A stretch of DNA of 64,000 bases, from positions 2,356,001-2,420,000 of the forward strand of contig NZ_AP024237.1 of assembly GCF_016592155.1 (NCBI RefSeq). The letters are read 5' to 3'. This stretch comes from Mycobacterium heckeshornense (GTDB lineage: Bacteria; Actinomycetota; Actinomycetes; Mycobacteriales; Mycobacteriaceae). The position numbers and the translations under genes are program-made. Shown piece by piece: positions 8,555 to 17,792 of the stretch (its first letter is position 1; each line of letters starts with the position of its first letter). The notes below the pieces were generated by a model, which saw only the letters and a list, made by a program, of their open reading frames with translations, did not search any database and was not told the DNA's origin.

Positions 8555-9742
8555 GTGAGCGCAGATATCTTGATCGTCTCGCCGGACGACCACCTGGTGG
8601 AGCCGGCCGATCTGTGGACCAGCCGGCTGCCCGCGCGCTACCGGGATGCCGGGCCGCGGATCGTGCGGCATCGTGGACGGATGGACCCGACCGTGACCAC
8701 CGACGTGGCGTTCATCGAGGACGAGAACGGTCGCGACGCCGACATCTGGCACTACGAGGACGCCATCATTCCGATCCCGCTGATCAGCGCGGCTGCCGGT
8801 TACGAGATCGACGAGCTCACCACCGACCCGATCACCTACGACGAGATGCGGCCCGGCTGCTACCGGGCCGCCGACCGGCTCGCCGACATGGACATCGCGG
8901 GCATCGAGGCGTCGGCATGCTTCCCGAACACCCTCGTGCGCTTCTGCGGCCAGCGGTTCCTGTACGGCAAGGACAAGGAACTTGCGCTGCTGTGCGTACA
9001 GGCCTACAACGACTTCCAAATCGACGAGTGGGCAGCCGGCTCGGACGGCAGGCTCATCCCGCTGGGGATCATCCCGCTGTGGGACGTCGAACTCGCCGCG
9101 CAGGAAGTCGAACGAGTGGCGGCGAAAGGCATGCGCGCCGTGTGCTTCTCGGAGCTGCCGTCGCGCCTCGACCTGCCTTCGATCCACAGCGGATACTGGG
9201 ACCCGTTCTTCGCCGCCTGCGAGTGCAACGAGGTCGGCATCATGCTGCACATCGGGTCGAGCTCGTCGCTGACGAAGTCCTCCCCTGACTCCCCACATGT
9301 CGTCACCAGCGCGCTGATGGCGGTCAACTGCACCATCGCGCTGGTCGACTGGCTCTTCTCCGCCAAGCTCATCCAGTTCCCGAATCTCAAGCTGGCTTTC
9401 GCCGAGGCGCAGGCGGGCTGGATTCCGTACTACCTGCAGCGGGTCGACGAGGTCTGGCAGGACCGCCGGGGGTGGGGCGGCGTGCATCCCCTGCTGACCG
9501 ATCCGCCCAGCAGCCAGGTGCCCGGTCGTGTGTACTTCTCCACGTTCGGCGACCCGGTGGCCTTCCGGATCCTCGATCTGGTCGGTGCGGACCAGCTGAT
9601 GTTCGAGACCGACTATCCGCACAACGACACCAACTGGCCGAGAAGCCTCGAGGTGGCCAACAAGGCGACAGCAGGTCTCGACGAGGAGACGAAACGAAAG
9701 GTGCTGTCTACCAACGCCAAGAGGTTCTTCGGACTGGTCTGA
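8555..9742 (+). CDS. Amidohydrolase-2 family metal-dependent hydrolase
   Basis: 395-residue TIM-barrel protein of the ACMSD/amidohydrolase-2 type, which includes hydrolases and non-oxidative decarboxylases. It begins SPDDHLVEP, with the D-x-H metal pair, has a central His in IMLHIGSSSS, and a late Asp in MFETDYPHNDTNWP. GTG 8555 is chosen because GAAGGAG ends 7 bases upstream; the 44 codons before it read as junk. This copy is more distant from the other three amidohydrolases in the window, which share MYETxDAxTxYLP near the N-terminus. Substrate unknown. Confidence 0.82.
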   Translation: MSADILIVSPDDHLVEPADLWTSRLPARYRDAGPRIVRHRGRMDPTVTTDVAFIEDENGRDADIWHYEDAIIPIPLISAAAGYEIDELTTDPITYDEMRPGCYRAADRLADMDIAGIEASACFPNTLVRFCGQRFLYGKDKELALLCVQAYNDFQIDEWAAGSDGRLIPLGIIPLWDVELAAQEVERVAAKGMRAVCFSELPSRLDLPSIHSGYWDPFFAACECNEVGIMLHIGSSSSLTKSSPDSPHVVTSALMAVNCTIALVDWLFSAKLIQFPNLKLAFAEAQAGWIPYYLQRVDEVWQDRRGWGGVHPLLTDPPSSQVPGRVYFSTFGDPVAFRILDLVGADQLMFETDYPHNDTNWPRSLEVANKATAGLDEETKRKVLSTNAKRFFGLV

Positions 9743-9775
9743 GCGTTACCTCCTGAGGCGCTCGCCGAAGGGCCG

Positions 9776-10600
9776 CTACTGGGCTTTCCACTTCGGCTCG
9801 CGCTTCTCGAGGAACGCGCGCGGACCTTCGATGGCGTCTTTGGTGAGGGCCACCTTCATCCGGTAGTTCTCGGCGAGCAGCTCGGCCTCGTAGATTGGCA
9901 GCGTCAGACCCTTGCGCACGGCCATCCGCGAACCCCGGACGGCCAGTGGCGCATTCGAATTCACCACGTCGGCGATCTCCCACGCCCGGTCCATCAGCGC
10001 GTCATGGGCGACCACTTCGGTGAAGATGCCCAGGTCGTAGCAGCGCTGCGCGTCGAGTTGCTCGTGGCGCCCCATGAGGATCAGCCGCATGGCCACGGGC
10101 AGCGGCAGGATGCGTGCGAGCCGCACGCCCTCGCGTCCGGAGGTGACGCCGATGCTGACATGCGGGTCCATCAGCGACGCGCGCTCCGAGGCGATCGTGA
10201 TGTCTGCGGTGGTGACCAGGTCCATTCCCGCGCCGCACGCGATGCCGTTCACCGCGCAGATGATCGGCTTGGTCATCTGCAGCCACGGCGGCGTCGCCTC
10301 CTGCGGAGCGTCCCACTGTCGCATCGTGCTGAGAATCGGCTCACCCTGATTGTCGATGCCCGCCGCGTTCTCCATGTCGTGATCCGCGGCCTTGTTGACG
10401 TCCGCGCCGACGCACAGCGCCCGGCCCGCGCCCGTAATGATCATCGTCCAGATGCTCGGCGAGTGTTCGATCTCGGTGTACACCTGGGCGAGCTCAGCGA
10501 TCATCTCGTCGTTGATCGCGTTGAGGACCTCGGGCCGATTCAGGGTCACGCAGGCGCTGTGGCCCCGCACCTCGAACTCGATGGTGTCGTAGTCGGTCAC
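9776..10600 (-). CDS. Enoyl-CoA hydratase (crotonase family)
   Basis: 274 residues of standard crotonase layout: VTLNRPEVLNAIN, ALCVGADV as the first oxyanion segment, and AVNGIACGAGMDLVTTADI as the second. SDPHVSIGV-like MDPHVSIGVTSG follows the active site. GTG start overlaps the stop of the D-hydroxyacid dehydrogenase gene, making it the last gene of the 13665-9776 operon. Likely an enoyl-CoA hydratase or isomerase. Confidence 0.87.
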   Translation of the reverse strand: MTDYDTIEFEVRGHSACVTLNRPEVLNAINDEMIAELAQVYTEIEHSPSIWTMIITGAGRALCVGADVNKAADHDMENAAGIDNQGEPILSTMRQWDAPQEATPPWLQMTKPIICAVNGIACGAGMDLVTTADITIASERASLMDPHVSIGVTSGREGVRLARILPLPVAMRLILMGRHEQLDAQRCYDLGIFTEVVAHDALMDRAWEIADVVNSNAPLAVRGSRMAVRKGLTLPIYEAELLAENYRMKVALTKDAIEGPRAFLEKREPKWKAQ

Positions 10601-11688
10601 CGGGTGTGCCCTTTCATCTTTAAAACCGTTGCGGCGCTGGGCGAAAAACCTAGGATGTCACTGAAACGTTCGCAGTAGCGCGGCCACACGTCGGGGTTGA
10701 GCAAGCGCGGCGGTACGCCCCCGTCGAAGATCGTCCGCCACTGGGTCGCGGTGGCGACTGCGATGTCGTGCGCCGCCTCGACCGTGATGCCCGCGGTGTG
10801 CGGGGTAGCGATGACGTTGTCGAGCGCCAACAACGGGTTGTCCGCCCGCGGCGGTTCTTCGTGGAAGACATCGAGCCCGGCGCCGGCGATGCTCCCGCCG
10901 GCCAGGGCGTCGTAGAGGGCGGCCTCGTCGTGTACGAGACCGCGCGCGGTCGTGATGAAAAACGCCGTGGGTTTCATCGCGGCAAACTGCCGCCGGCCGA
11001 ACAGCCCGCGGGTCTCCGCGGTCAACGGGCATGTCAGCTGGACGAAGTCGGCACGCTCCACGAGCTCATCGAGGCCGACCAGGATCACCCCGCGGCTCTG
11101 CGCGACCTTCGCATCGACATAGGGGTCGTATGCCAGCACATCCATGGCGAACGGCGCGCAGAGTTCGACCAGGCGAGAGCCGATCGCCCCGAGCCCCACC
11201 ACGCCGAGGGTCTTGCCGTGCAGCTGGCTGCCGCGCAGCGCTGTGCGGTCGTCGAGCGGGCCGGCCCGCAGCGCCCGGTCAGCGGCGGTGATGTTCTTAG
11301 CCAGATCGAGCATGAACCCCAGCGCGTGTTCGGCCACCGCCTCGGCGCCGGGGCCGGAGTTGTTGCAGACCGCGACACCGGCGCGGGTGCACGCCTCGAC
11401 GTCGATGACGTCATAGCCGGCGCCCGCCGAGCACACCGCCAGCAGCTGCTCGCAACGCCGCAACAGCTCGGGCCCGGCCAACCACTGTTCGCCGCCGGTG
11501 ACGGCGGCGACATCGGTCCGGGTGGCCACCTGGTATCCATGCGCCGATGACAAAGCGGCCCAGGATTGTTCGTTCGCACCGTCGAGGTCAAGCTTGACCA
11601 CGTCGATGCCCGCCGACCCGAGGATCTCCTCTGCGACGGGATCGGTCCACCTCTCGTAGACCAGTCGCGGGCGTACCCTGCCCGTCAT
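10597..11688 (-). CDS. NAD-dependent D-2-hydroxyacid dehydrogenase
   Basis: 363 residues. NAD-binding motif VVGLGAIGSRL at about 161-171, active-site Arg in FITTARGLVHD, Glu in VFHEEPP, and the catalytic His in TPHTAG. These are the R-E-H residues of the family. It would reduce a 2-oxoacid or oxidise a 2-hydroxyacid. Directly behind a TfdA-type dioxygenase with 4-bp overlap; the HpcH aldolase upstream in the operon would release a 2-oxoacid (pyruvate) or aldehyde, which gives this enzyme a plausible substrate. Confidence 0.87.
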   Translation of the reverse strand: MTGRVRPRLVYERWTDPVAEEILGSAGIDVVKLDLDGANEQSWAALSSAHGYQVATRTDVAAVTGGEQWLAGPELLRRCEQLLAVCSAGAGYDVIDVEACTRAGVAVCNNSGPGAEAVAEHALGFMLDLAKNITAADRALRAGPLDDRTALRGSQLHGKTLGVVGLGAIGSRLVELCAPFAMDVLAYDPYVDAKVAQSRGVILVGLDELVERADFVQLTCPLTAETRGLFGRRQFAAMKPTAFFITTARGLVHDEAALYDALAGGSIAGAGLDVFHEEPPRADNPLLALDNVIATPHTAGITVEAAHDIAVATATQWRTIFDGGVPPRLLNPDVWPRYCERFSDILGFSPSAATVLKMKGHTR

Positions 11689-12800
11689 TTCTTCGGCTTG
11701 GGCTTCACCTGCGCCGCCTTGAACATCGCGGCCAACTCGGCGTCGACATTCTTGTAGTCGTTGCGCGCGATCGTCCCGTCGCGCCCCGGCACGGGGTCAT
11801 AGCCGAGCCGCAGGTCCTTGTTCTCCATGTGAAAGTACTCGCGCCCGATCGGCAGGCGACGGTCCTGGCGCGGCACCTCCATCCACGCACGCAGGAAGCA
11901 GCGCGCCTTCTTCGGATCGGTGCTGCTGACGAAATCGGACCGCGAATGGCACATCGCGAAATTGTTGGCCACCGCGGCCTCGCCCGATTCGAGCCGGAAT
12001 TCGACCTGCTGCTCGACGAGGATGGTGCGCAGCAGCTCGATCGCCTCCTGCTGCTCGGCGGTGAACTCCCGGCCCAGCGTACGCATGGCGGGCAGGATGC
12101 TGCTGTAGGTGAAGTTGATACAGATCCGCCCGTCGATCTGGGAGAACACCGGCACATCGTAGGGCGTAACGTCGGGCTGATCGTCGGGCTGCTCACTGCG
12201 GCGGTGATGCGGAAAGCCCTGGTAAAGCACGGGCAGCAGGTCTGGACGCTCCGCCAGGATCCGATTGTGGGCGGCCGGACCGCTGGCGAACTGGCTCTCC
12301 CCGCCCTCGGCGGCCGGATGCACGCACAGCAGCGACAAAATGTCGGCGGCGTCGTTGTGCATGGCAAGCTCCGCGCGGGACTTGGTGCCCCGGGCCGGCT
12401 GCTCGCCGTTGGGCAGCACCTCCTCCTGCACCCGCACCATGCGATGCCCAAACGAGTTGTTCGACACCAAATACCCCAGGTGCGTGCAAAACGCCCAGTA
12501 GATGCGTTCGAGCTCGTCGATCGAGTGTTGCTCCACGGGGAACCCCCGCACACAGGCCAGACCCTTGCCGAACATCACCTCGCGATAGAGCCGGGCCAGA
12601 TCGTCGTCAAGGTCGGGATGGCGTGCGTCCTGCGGCGTGATGTCATCGCGGTCCTTGTGCGCGGTCTTCGCCAGAATCGATTCGAGCGCCGCCACATTGC
12701 GCGACGACAGATCGAAGGCGAAGTCCTCCTTACCGGTGAAATCGGCGCCGGTCCAGGCCATCGGGTCGGTGACCTGTTGGGTGTAGATCGCGGTGGGCAT
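11685..12800 (-). CDS. TauD/TfdA-type Fe(II)/2-oxoglutarate dioxygenase
   Basis: 371 residues. The metal-binding H-x-D is visible in LAMHNDAADI, and a distal His lies in FAMCHSRSDF, followed by the Arg of CFLRAWMEVP, which would bind 2-oxoglutarate. The family hydroxylates or oxidatively cleaves its substrate while decarboxylating 2-oxoglutarate. A lysine/proline tail (KPKPKK) is unusual but harmless. Operon member, 40 bp after the aldolase gene and overlapping the dehydrogenase gene by 4 bp. Confidence 0.82.
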   Translation of the reverse strand: MPTAIYTQQVTDPMAWTGADFTGKEDFAFDLSSRNVAALESILAKTAHKDRDDITPQDARHPDLDDDLARLYREVMFGKGLACVRGFPVEQHSIDELERIYWAFCTHLGYLVSNNSFGHRMVRVQEEVLPNGEQPARGTKSRAELAMHNDAADILSLLCVHPAAEGGESQFASGPAAHNRILAERPDLLPVLYQGFPHHRRSEQPDDQPDVTPYDVPVFSQIDGRICINFTYSSILPAMRTLGREFTAEQQEAIELLRTILVEQQVEFRLESGEAAVANNFAMCHSRSDFVSSTDPKKARCFLRAWMEVPRQDRRLPIGREYFHMENKDLRLGYDPVPGRDGTIARNDYKNVDAELAAMFKAAQVKPKPKK

Positions 12801-12840
12801 CCGTCCTCCTGTTGTGGTGGCGAGGCTTTCGCCTTCGGCG

Positions 12841-13665
12841 CTATTCGGCTGTGCTAGTGCGGCGGCCCTCGAGCTCGCGGAGTGCGCGCGCCCGAGCCGT
12901 GGCCGCCTCCGTCATCATCCCGACGTCCGTACCCGCCGAGACGAATCGCAGACCCAAGCCCACAAAGCGTTCCAGCAGGTCAAGGGATCGGATCCCGGCC
13001 ACCCCGAGCGCCACGCCGTGTGCACGACACGCCGCTGCGACCGATTCTACGGCATGGTGGAAATGCTCATTCTCATATTGGCCGTGGATGCCCATCTCAG
13101 CGGTCAGATCACTCGGGCCGATCAGCACCATGTCGACGCCGGGCACCGCCGCGATCTCGTCGCTCGCGGCGACCGCCTGGGGTGTCTCGACCATCACCGC
13201 TACCACCGTCTGATGTTCGAGGCACTGGGCGAGCTCCGGTCCGGATTGCGGCGCATAACCGCTCACCGCATTCGGGCCGGAGATCGACCGGCGGCCCGCG
13301 GGCGGGAATCGCGCCGCCTCGACCACCGCGGCCGCTTCATCTTGCGAATTGACGTGGGGCACAATCACACCCACTGCACCACCGTCGAGGACACGTGCGA
13401 TCAGACTGGGGCTGCGCGGCGGCACTCGCACCAGTGCCGAGATACCCGCCCCAACCGCGCTGACGCACAGCATCGCCGCTGTCTCCAGCGAAGTCGAGGT
13501 GTGCTCGAGATCGACGTAGACGGCATCGTATCCGCAGGCGGCCGCGATGGCGGGCACATCGGGTGTGCGGGCGTTCATCAAGGCCAGGCACAGCACCAGA
13601 CGATCGCCGCGCAGCGCATCTCGGAGGGCCGTCTGCACACGCCCACGGTAGCCGACTGAGAACAT
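12841..13665 (-). CDS. HpcH/HpaI-family aldolase
   Basis: 274 residues of the class II pyruvate-type aldolase family. AVYVDLEHT carries the metal-side Glu, SLIARVLDGGAVGVIVPHVNS the central strand, and MVETPQAVAA the conserved E-T-x-x-A. DMVLIGPSDLTAEMG contains the second metal ligand. It would cleave a 4-hydroxy-2-oxoacid to pyruvate and an aldehyde, or act on a related CoA ester. The ATG at 13665 overlaps a GAGAA-type operator, so GTG 13638 (VQTALRDALRGD) is a serious alternative start. Confidence 0.84.
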   Translation of the reverse strand: MFSVGYRGRVQTALRDALRGDRLVLCLALMNARTPDVPAIAAACGYDAVYVDLEHTSTSLETAAMLCVSAVGAGISALVRVPPRSPSLIARVLDGGAVGVIVPHVNSQDEAAAVVEAARFPPAGRRSISGPNAVSGYAPQSGPELAQCLEHQTVVAVMVETPQAVAASDEIAAVPGVDMVLIGPSDLTAEMGIHGQYENEHFHHAVESVAAACRAHGVALGVAGIRSLDLLERFVGLGLRFVSAGTDVGMMTEAATARARALRELEGRRTSTAE

Positions 13666-13673
13666 TCATTCCA
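13658..13673. promoter_or_regulatory. Degenerate GAGAA-N6-TTCTC site
   Basis: GAGAACATTCATTCCA differs from the copy at 43738 at 3 of 16 positions. It lies in the divergent gap between the aldolase and thiolase genes and covers the annotated aldolase start. Confidence 0.45.
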
Positions 13674-13716
13674 CCATGTCGTTAATGCCATTACCGGATT
13701 GTGGTAACCATTACGT

Positions 13717-14862
13717 ATGCCAGATAGGCGGGTAGCGATCGTCGGCGCGGCGCTGGCCGACTGCGGACGGGTGCCGGACAAGACCGCGATGGCGTTGATG
13801 GCGCAGTCCGCGCGCCGGGCCATCGCCGACGCCGGACTGACCAAGCACGACATCGACGGTTTCGGCGGGCACGGAACCCTGCTGCCGCCGGTGGAAGTCA
13901 GCGAGTACCTCGGCCTTCGGCCGGTGTGGGTGGACGCCACCAACGTGGGTGGATCGTCCTGGGAGGCGATGGCCCGCCACGCCGCGAATGCGATCGCCGC
14001 GGGCGACATCGAGGTAGCGCTGCTGACGTACGGCTCGACCGCACGCTCCGACGTCAAGCGCCGGGTGCGGCCCTCAGCGGCGGCGGTGGGCACCGGCGGT
14101 GCGATGCAGTACGAGGCGCCGTACGGCGCGACCCTGATCGCCAAGTATGCGATGGCGGCCAGGCGGCACATGATCGAGTTCGGGACCACCGTGGACCAGC
14201 TCGCTGAGGTGGCCGTCGCGGCACACGAGTGGGCGGCGATGAATGAGAACGCGTTCGAACGTGAACGCATCACCGCGGCGGATGTGGCCGCCGCACCGAT
14301 GCTGGCCGACCCGTTCACGGCCAAGCACGTGTGTTTGCGCACCGATGGCGGCGGCGCCGTCGTACTGGCCAGTGAGCAGGTAGCCAAAGACTGTGCCAGC
14401 GAACCGATTTGGATACTCGGCGCGGCGGAAGCGGCGTCGCACGTCAGCATGAGTGAGTGGGCCGACTTCACCACCTCGCCCGCGGCGGTGTCGGGTCCGC
14501 GGGCGTTCGCCCAGGCCGGCGTCAGCCCCACCGACATCGACGTGTGCCAGCTCTACGACTCGTTCACCTTTACCGTGCTGCTCACGGTCGAGGACCTGGG
14601 GTTCTGCGCCAAGGGCGAGGGCGGATTGTTCATCGGTTCGGGCGCGCTGCGCCCGAGCGGGTCACTGCCGACCAACACCGACGGCGGCGGACTGGCGTCG
14701 TGCCACCCCGGCATGCGGGGAATGTTTTTGATGGTGGAGGCGGTGCGGCAGCTGCGCGGCGAGTGCGGCCCCCGCCAGGTCGAGGGCGCCCGGCTGGCCT
14801 GTGTGCACGCAATGGGCGGCTTTTTCACGCACAGCGCCACGATGATCCTGGGAAGGCTGTGA
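13717..14862 (+). CDS. Thiolase-like protein, Ltp/SCP2-thiolase type (probable retro-aldolase)
   Basis: 381 residues of thiolase fold. The N-terminal VAIVGAALADCGR is normal, but the nucleophilic Cys segment is replaced by NVGGSSWEAM, with no Cys. Tyr residues in CQLYDSFT and the C-terminal VHAMGGFFTHSAT segment are kept. Cys-less thiolase-like proteins of this sort (Ltp2 family) act in sterol side-chain degradation as retro-aldolases with a DUF35 partner. A DUF35 gene follows immediately (TGATG overlap), which supports that role over true thiolysis. Confidence 0.82.
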   Translation: MPDRRVAIVGAALADCGRVPDKTAMALMAQSARRAIADAGLTKHDIDGFGGHGTLLPPVEVSEYLGLRPVWVDATNVGGSSWEAMARHAANAIAAGDIEVALLTYGSTARSDVKRRVRPSAAAVGTGGAMQYEAPYGATLIAKYAMAARRHMIEFGTTVDQLAEVAVAAHEWAAMNENAFERERITAADVAAAPMLADPFTAKHVCLRTDGGGAVVLASEQVAKDCASEPIWILGAAEAASHVSMSEWADFTTSPAAVSGPRAFAQAGVSPTDIDVCQLYDSFTFTVLLTVEDLGFCAKGEGGLFIGSGALRPSGSLPTNTDGGGLASCHPGMRGMFLMVEAVRQLRGECGPRQVEGARLACVHAMGGFFTHSATMILGRL

Positions 14863-15272
14863 TGCAGGTGCCCGCTGGTCCGCACCGGCCCACCGTCGAC
14901 ACCGACAGCGAGTCCTGGTGGGCCGCAGTGCAAGAGCGTACGCTGCTGCTCAACGCTTGTCGCTCGTGCCAACGAAAGTCGTTGTACGTCCGTCCGTTTT
15001 GCCCGCACTGCTGGAGCGAGCAGGTCGAACTGACCCCGGCGTGCGGGCGGGCCCGGCTGTACACCTGGACCGTGATCCACCAGAACTCGGCACCGTTCGA
15101 CGCGCGCACGCCCTACACCGTGGCGATGGTGGACCTCGCCGAGGGGCCGCGGCTGATGACCGTCCTGCAAGATTGTCCGGCCGATGACTTGCATGCGGGC
15201 GCGGAGCTCACCCTCGACTTCCGCGAGGACGACGACGGCTTCGTCGTGCCGGTGTTTCGCATGTCCCGCTGA
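14862..15272 (+). CDS. DUF35 OB-fold/zinc-ribbon protein, partner of the thiolase-like protein
   Basis: 136 residues. A zinc ribbon is formed by CRSCQ and CPHCW near residues 33-53, then an OB-fold with LYTWTVIHQN and TPYTVAMVDLAEGPRLM. Such proteins bind acyl-CoA and form complexes with thiolase-like or MaoC-like proteins. ATG 14862 overlaps the preceding stop. GTG 14859 in the same frame is also possible. Together with the gene before it, this forms a probable two-subunit aldolase. Confidence 0.85.
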   Translation: MQVPAGPHRPTVDTDSESWWAAVQERTLLLNACRSCQRKSLYVRPFCPHCWSEQVELTPACGRARLYTWTVIHQNSAPFDARTPYTVAMVDLAEGPRLMTVLQDCPADDLHAGAELTLDFREDDDGFVVPVFRMSR

Positions 15273-15278
15273 GCGCCG

Positions 15279-16838
15279 TCAGCGCAGCAGCCGGTCGGCG
15301 AGCGCCCGCGGCCGTCCCACCCCGCGCGCGGCGAGCGTCTTGCGCTCGACCTTGCCGTTGGCGTTCACCGGCAGGGGCTCGTCCCAGAACACCAGTTCCT
15401 CGGGCAGCTTGTACTTGGGCAGCCCGGCCGAAAGCAGTGCCGCCGTGACGTCGGCGAGCGACGGCTTGACGTCCGGCTCGCAGACGACGGCCAACGCGAG
15501 TCGTTCACCGGTGACGTCGTCGATGACGGGATAGGCCGCGCAGTCACGCACCACGGGGAGTCTGGCCACCGCCTCCTCGACCTCGACCGCCGGGATCTTC
15601 AGGCCGTTGCGGATAATGATGTCCTTCAATCGGCCGACGACGCGGACCCGCCGGCCGGCCAGTTCGGCCGCATCGCCGGTGCGGAACCACTCGCCGTCGA
15701 ATGCGTTGGCCTCATCACCGGTGTCGGTGTAGCCCAGAAAGGCGTGCGGGCCGCGGATACAGCACTCGGTGGGATCGCCGACCGAGCCGACACGCACCTC
15801 GACGTCGGGCAGCGCCGCGCCGTCGTCGGCGTGGCGGACCTCGCGTGGCTCGCCGCGCAGGCCCGAGGTGCTCGCCGGCACCTCTGACGATCCGTATGCG
15901 CGCAGGACGATGACGCCAAAGTCGTCCTCGACCCGTTCCACGATTCTTCGGTCGAGCATCGCCCCGCCCAGGCACACCGCCAAAAGCGGGATCCGCCAGT
16001 CGTGCGCGACCGCCTCATCGAGCAACCGGCCCAGCACCCGGTCGGGCCCGCCGTACCAGGTGGCGCCCGACGAGACGAGCAACTCGCAGGTGGCCACGGG
16101 ATCCCAGCGGTCCTCGAGGATCACCGGCACCCCCAGCATCGGCGCGACAAAGACGGCCTGCAGCACGCCCGTCACCGAAGCGAGCGGACTGATGAGAAAG
16201 ATCCGGTCGTCAGCGCCGAGGCCCGCCGCCCCGATGTAGTTCAGGGACGCCTTCGCCAGCGTGCTCAGCGAGTGGATCACGCCCTTGGGCGCCGACGTAG
16301 TGCCGGAGGTGTAGAGCACGAAGCACGGCTCGTCGGCAGCGCGGGTCGGATGCGTTGCGACACAGGAGCTCCCGCAATCCAAATCGATCCACGTCAGCCG
16401 CCCCGCGAGTTGCGCGTCCGCGGCCGCCGGCCAGTTCGGCGCCACCCCGAACGCCGCTCCCGTGCGCGTGATGATGTCGCCAACCTGCGTCGGTCCGGAG
16501 CCGCGGGACACCAGCAGCACCACCGCGTCCATGCGTACCGCGGCGTGGATGGCGACCAGCGATTCCACGTCGTTGCCGGCCACCACCGCAGTCGACGCCG
16601 CCGCGGTCATCCCGGCCGCAGCCATCGCCGCGCACGCCCGGTCGACACGTTCGTCGAGCTCGGCGTAGGTGAGCGCACGGGCCCTGTCCCGCACGGCGAT
16701 CCGCGACGGCCACCGGGCGGCCGCGGCACGGACCACGTCGAGGGGCTCCGCCGACCACAACCCCGCCGTGCGGTACCGATCCCGCAGCGCCGCGGCGCGC
16801 CGGTGGGCGTTCCCGAGCAGCGCCGTCGCACCGGTCAT
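15279..16838 (-). CDS. AMP-dependent acyl-CoA synthetase (FadD-type)
   Basis: 519 residues with the phosphate loop YTSGTTSAPKG, the acyl-adenylate motif RAYGSSE, the GDAAELAGRRVRVVGRLKDI hinge, and the catalytic Lys in NANGKVERK. It activates an acid to its CoA ester. Converges on the DUF35 gene with a 6-bp gap and diverges from the SDR gene at 16881. Substrate class cannot be told from sequence. Confidence 0.87.
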   Translation of the reverse strand: MTGATALLGNAHRRAAALRDRYRTAGLWSAEPLDVVRAAAARWPSRIAVRDRARALTYAELDERVDRACAAMAAAGMTAAASTAVVAGNDVESLVAIHAAVRMDAVVLLVSRGSGPTQVGDIITRTGAAFGVAPNWPAAADAQLAGRLTWIDLDCGSSCVATHPTRAADEPCFVLYTSGTTSAPKGVIHSLSTLAKASLNYIGAAGLGADDRIFLISPLASVTGVLQAVFVAPMLGVPVILEDRWDPVATCELLVSSGATWYGGPDRVLGRLLDEAVAHDWRIPLLAVCLGGAMLDRRIVERVEDDFGVIVLRAYGSSEVPASTSGLRGEPREVRHADDGAALPDVEVRVGSVGDPTECCIRGPHAFLGYTDTGDEANAFDGEWFRTGDAAELAGRRVRVVGRLKDIIIRNGLKIPAVEVEEAVARLPVVRDCAAYPVIDDVTGERLALAVVCEPDVKPSLADVTAALLSAGLPKYKLPEELVFWDEPLPVNANGKVERKTLAARGVGRPRALADRLLR

Positions 16839-16853
16839 GGGCCCGCCTCCGAT

Positions 16854-16869
16854 GCAAATGTTAGTTCTC
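16854..16869. promoter_or_regulatory. Degenerate GAGAA-N6-TTCTC site
   Basis: GCAAATGTTAGTTCTC: right arm perfect, left arm 3/5. It is located between the divergent acyl-CoA synthetase and SDR starts. Confidence 0.35.
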
Positions 16870-16880
16870 GTTTAGGGTAA

Positions 16881-17789
16881 ATGTACCCTCTCACCATGCG
16901 ATCAAGTGAAAACCCTCCGCGCGGCACTCGGCTGTCTTTCGATGACCAGGTCGCCATCGTCACCGGCGCCGGTGGCGGACTCGGTCGCTGTCACGCCCTC
17001 GAGCTCGCCCGCCGGGGCGCCCGCGTCGTGGTCAACGACCTCGGCTCCGCGGTGGACGGCAGCGGCGCGTCGATGTCGGCGGCGCAGGCGGTGGTCGACG
17101 AGATCACCGCGGCCGGCGGCACGGCGATCGCCAACGGTGACTCGGTCGCTACCGAGGCGGGCGGGGCGGCGATTGTGGCCGCGGCGATGGACACCTTCGG
17201 CCGGGTCGACATCCTGGTCAACAACGCGGGTATCCTGCGCGACGCGGCGTTTAAGAATATGACCGCCGAACAGGTCGACGCGGTGCTCTCGGTGCACCTG
17301 GCCGGTGCCTTCAACGTGACCCGCGCGGTCTGGCCGGTGATGCGTGAGCAGAACTATGGCAGGATCGTCCAAACCACCTCGGGTACCGGCCTGTTCGGCA
17401 ACTTCGGCCAGGCCAACTACGGTGCCGCCAAGATGGGCCTGGTCGGCATGATGCATGTGCTCGCCATCGAGGGAGCCCGAAATGGTATCGCCATCAACGC
17501 CATCGCGCCGATCGCGCGGACGCGGATGACCGAGAAGATCATGGGCGAAGCGGGCAAGGCGATGGACCCGGCGCTGGTGACCCCGGTTGTCGTCTATCTG
17601 TCGCATCGCAACTGCGATCGCACCGCCCACATCTACTCGGTGGGCGGAGGCAAGGTGTCGCGGGTGTTCATCGGCGTCACCAAGGGCATCGAGGACGCCG
17701 CACTGACCGCAGAGACGGTGGCCGATTCCATCGACGAGATCGACGACCCCGCATCGTTCACGATCCGCGGCGGACCGGCCGCGGGCTGA
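16881..17789 (+). CDS. SDR oxidoreductase, 3-hydroxyacyl-CoA dehydrogenase-like (HSD17B4 type)
   Basis: 302 residues. Cofactor motif VTGAGGGLGR, VNNAGILRD, active-site Ser in TTSGTGLFG and Y-x-x-x-K in ANYGAAKMG. The long N-terminal loop VVNDLGSAVDGSG and the C-terminal extension are typical of the peroxisomal multifunctional-enzyme type of hydroxyacyl-CoA dehydrogenase. The start is uncertain: ATG 16881 is listed, ATG 16896 (MRSSEN) is equally plausible. Expected to oxidise a 3-hydroxyacyl-CoA in the beta-oxidation scheme. Confidence 0.86.
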   Translation: MYPLTMRSSENPPRGTRLSFDDQVAIVTGAGGGLGRCHALELARRGARVVVNDLGSAVDGSGASMSAAQAVVDEITAAGGTAIANGDSVATEAGGAAIVAAAMDTFGRVDILVNNAGILRDAAFKNMTAEQVDAVLSVHLAGAFNVTRAVWPVMREQNYGRIVQTTSGTGLFGNFGQANYGAAKMGLVGMMHVLAIEGARNGIAINAIAPIARTRMTEKIMGEAGKAMDPALVTPVVVYLSHRNCDRTAHIYSVGGGKVSRVFIGVTKGIEDAALTAETVADSIDEIDDPASFTIRGGPAAG

Positions 17790-17792
17790 CCG

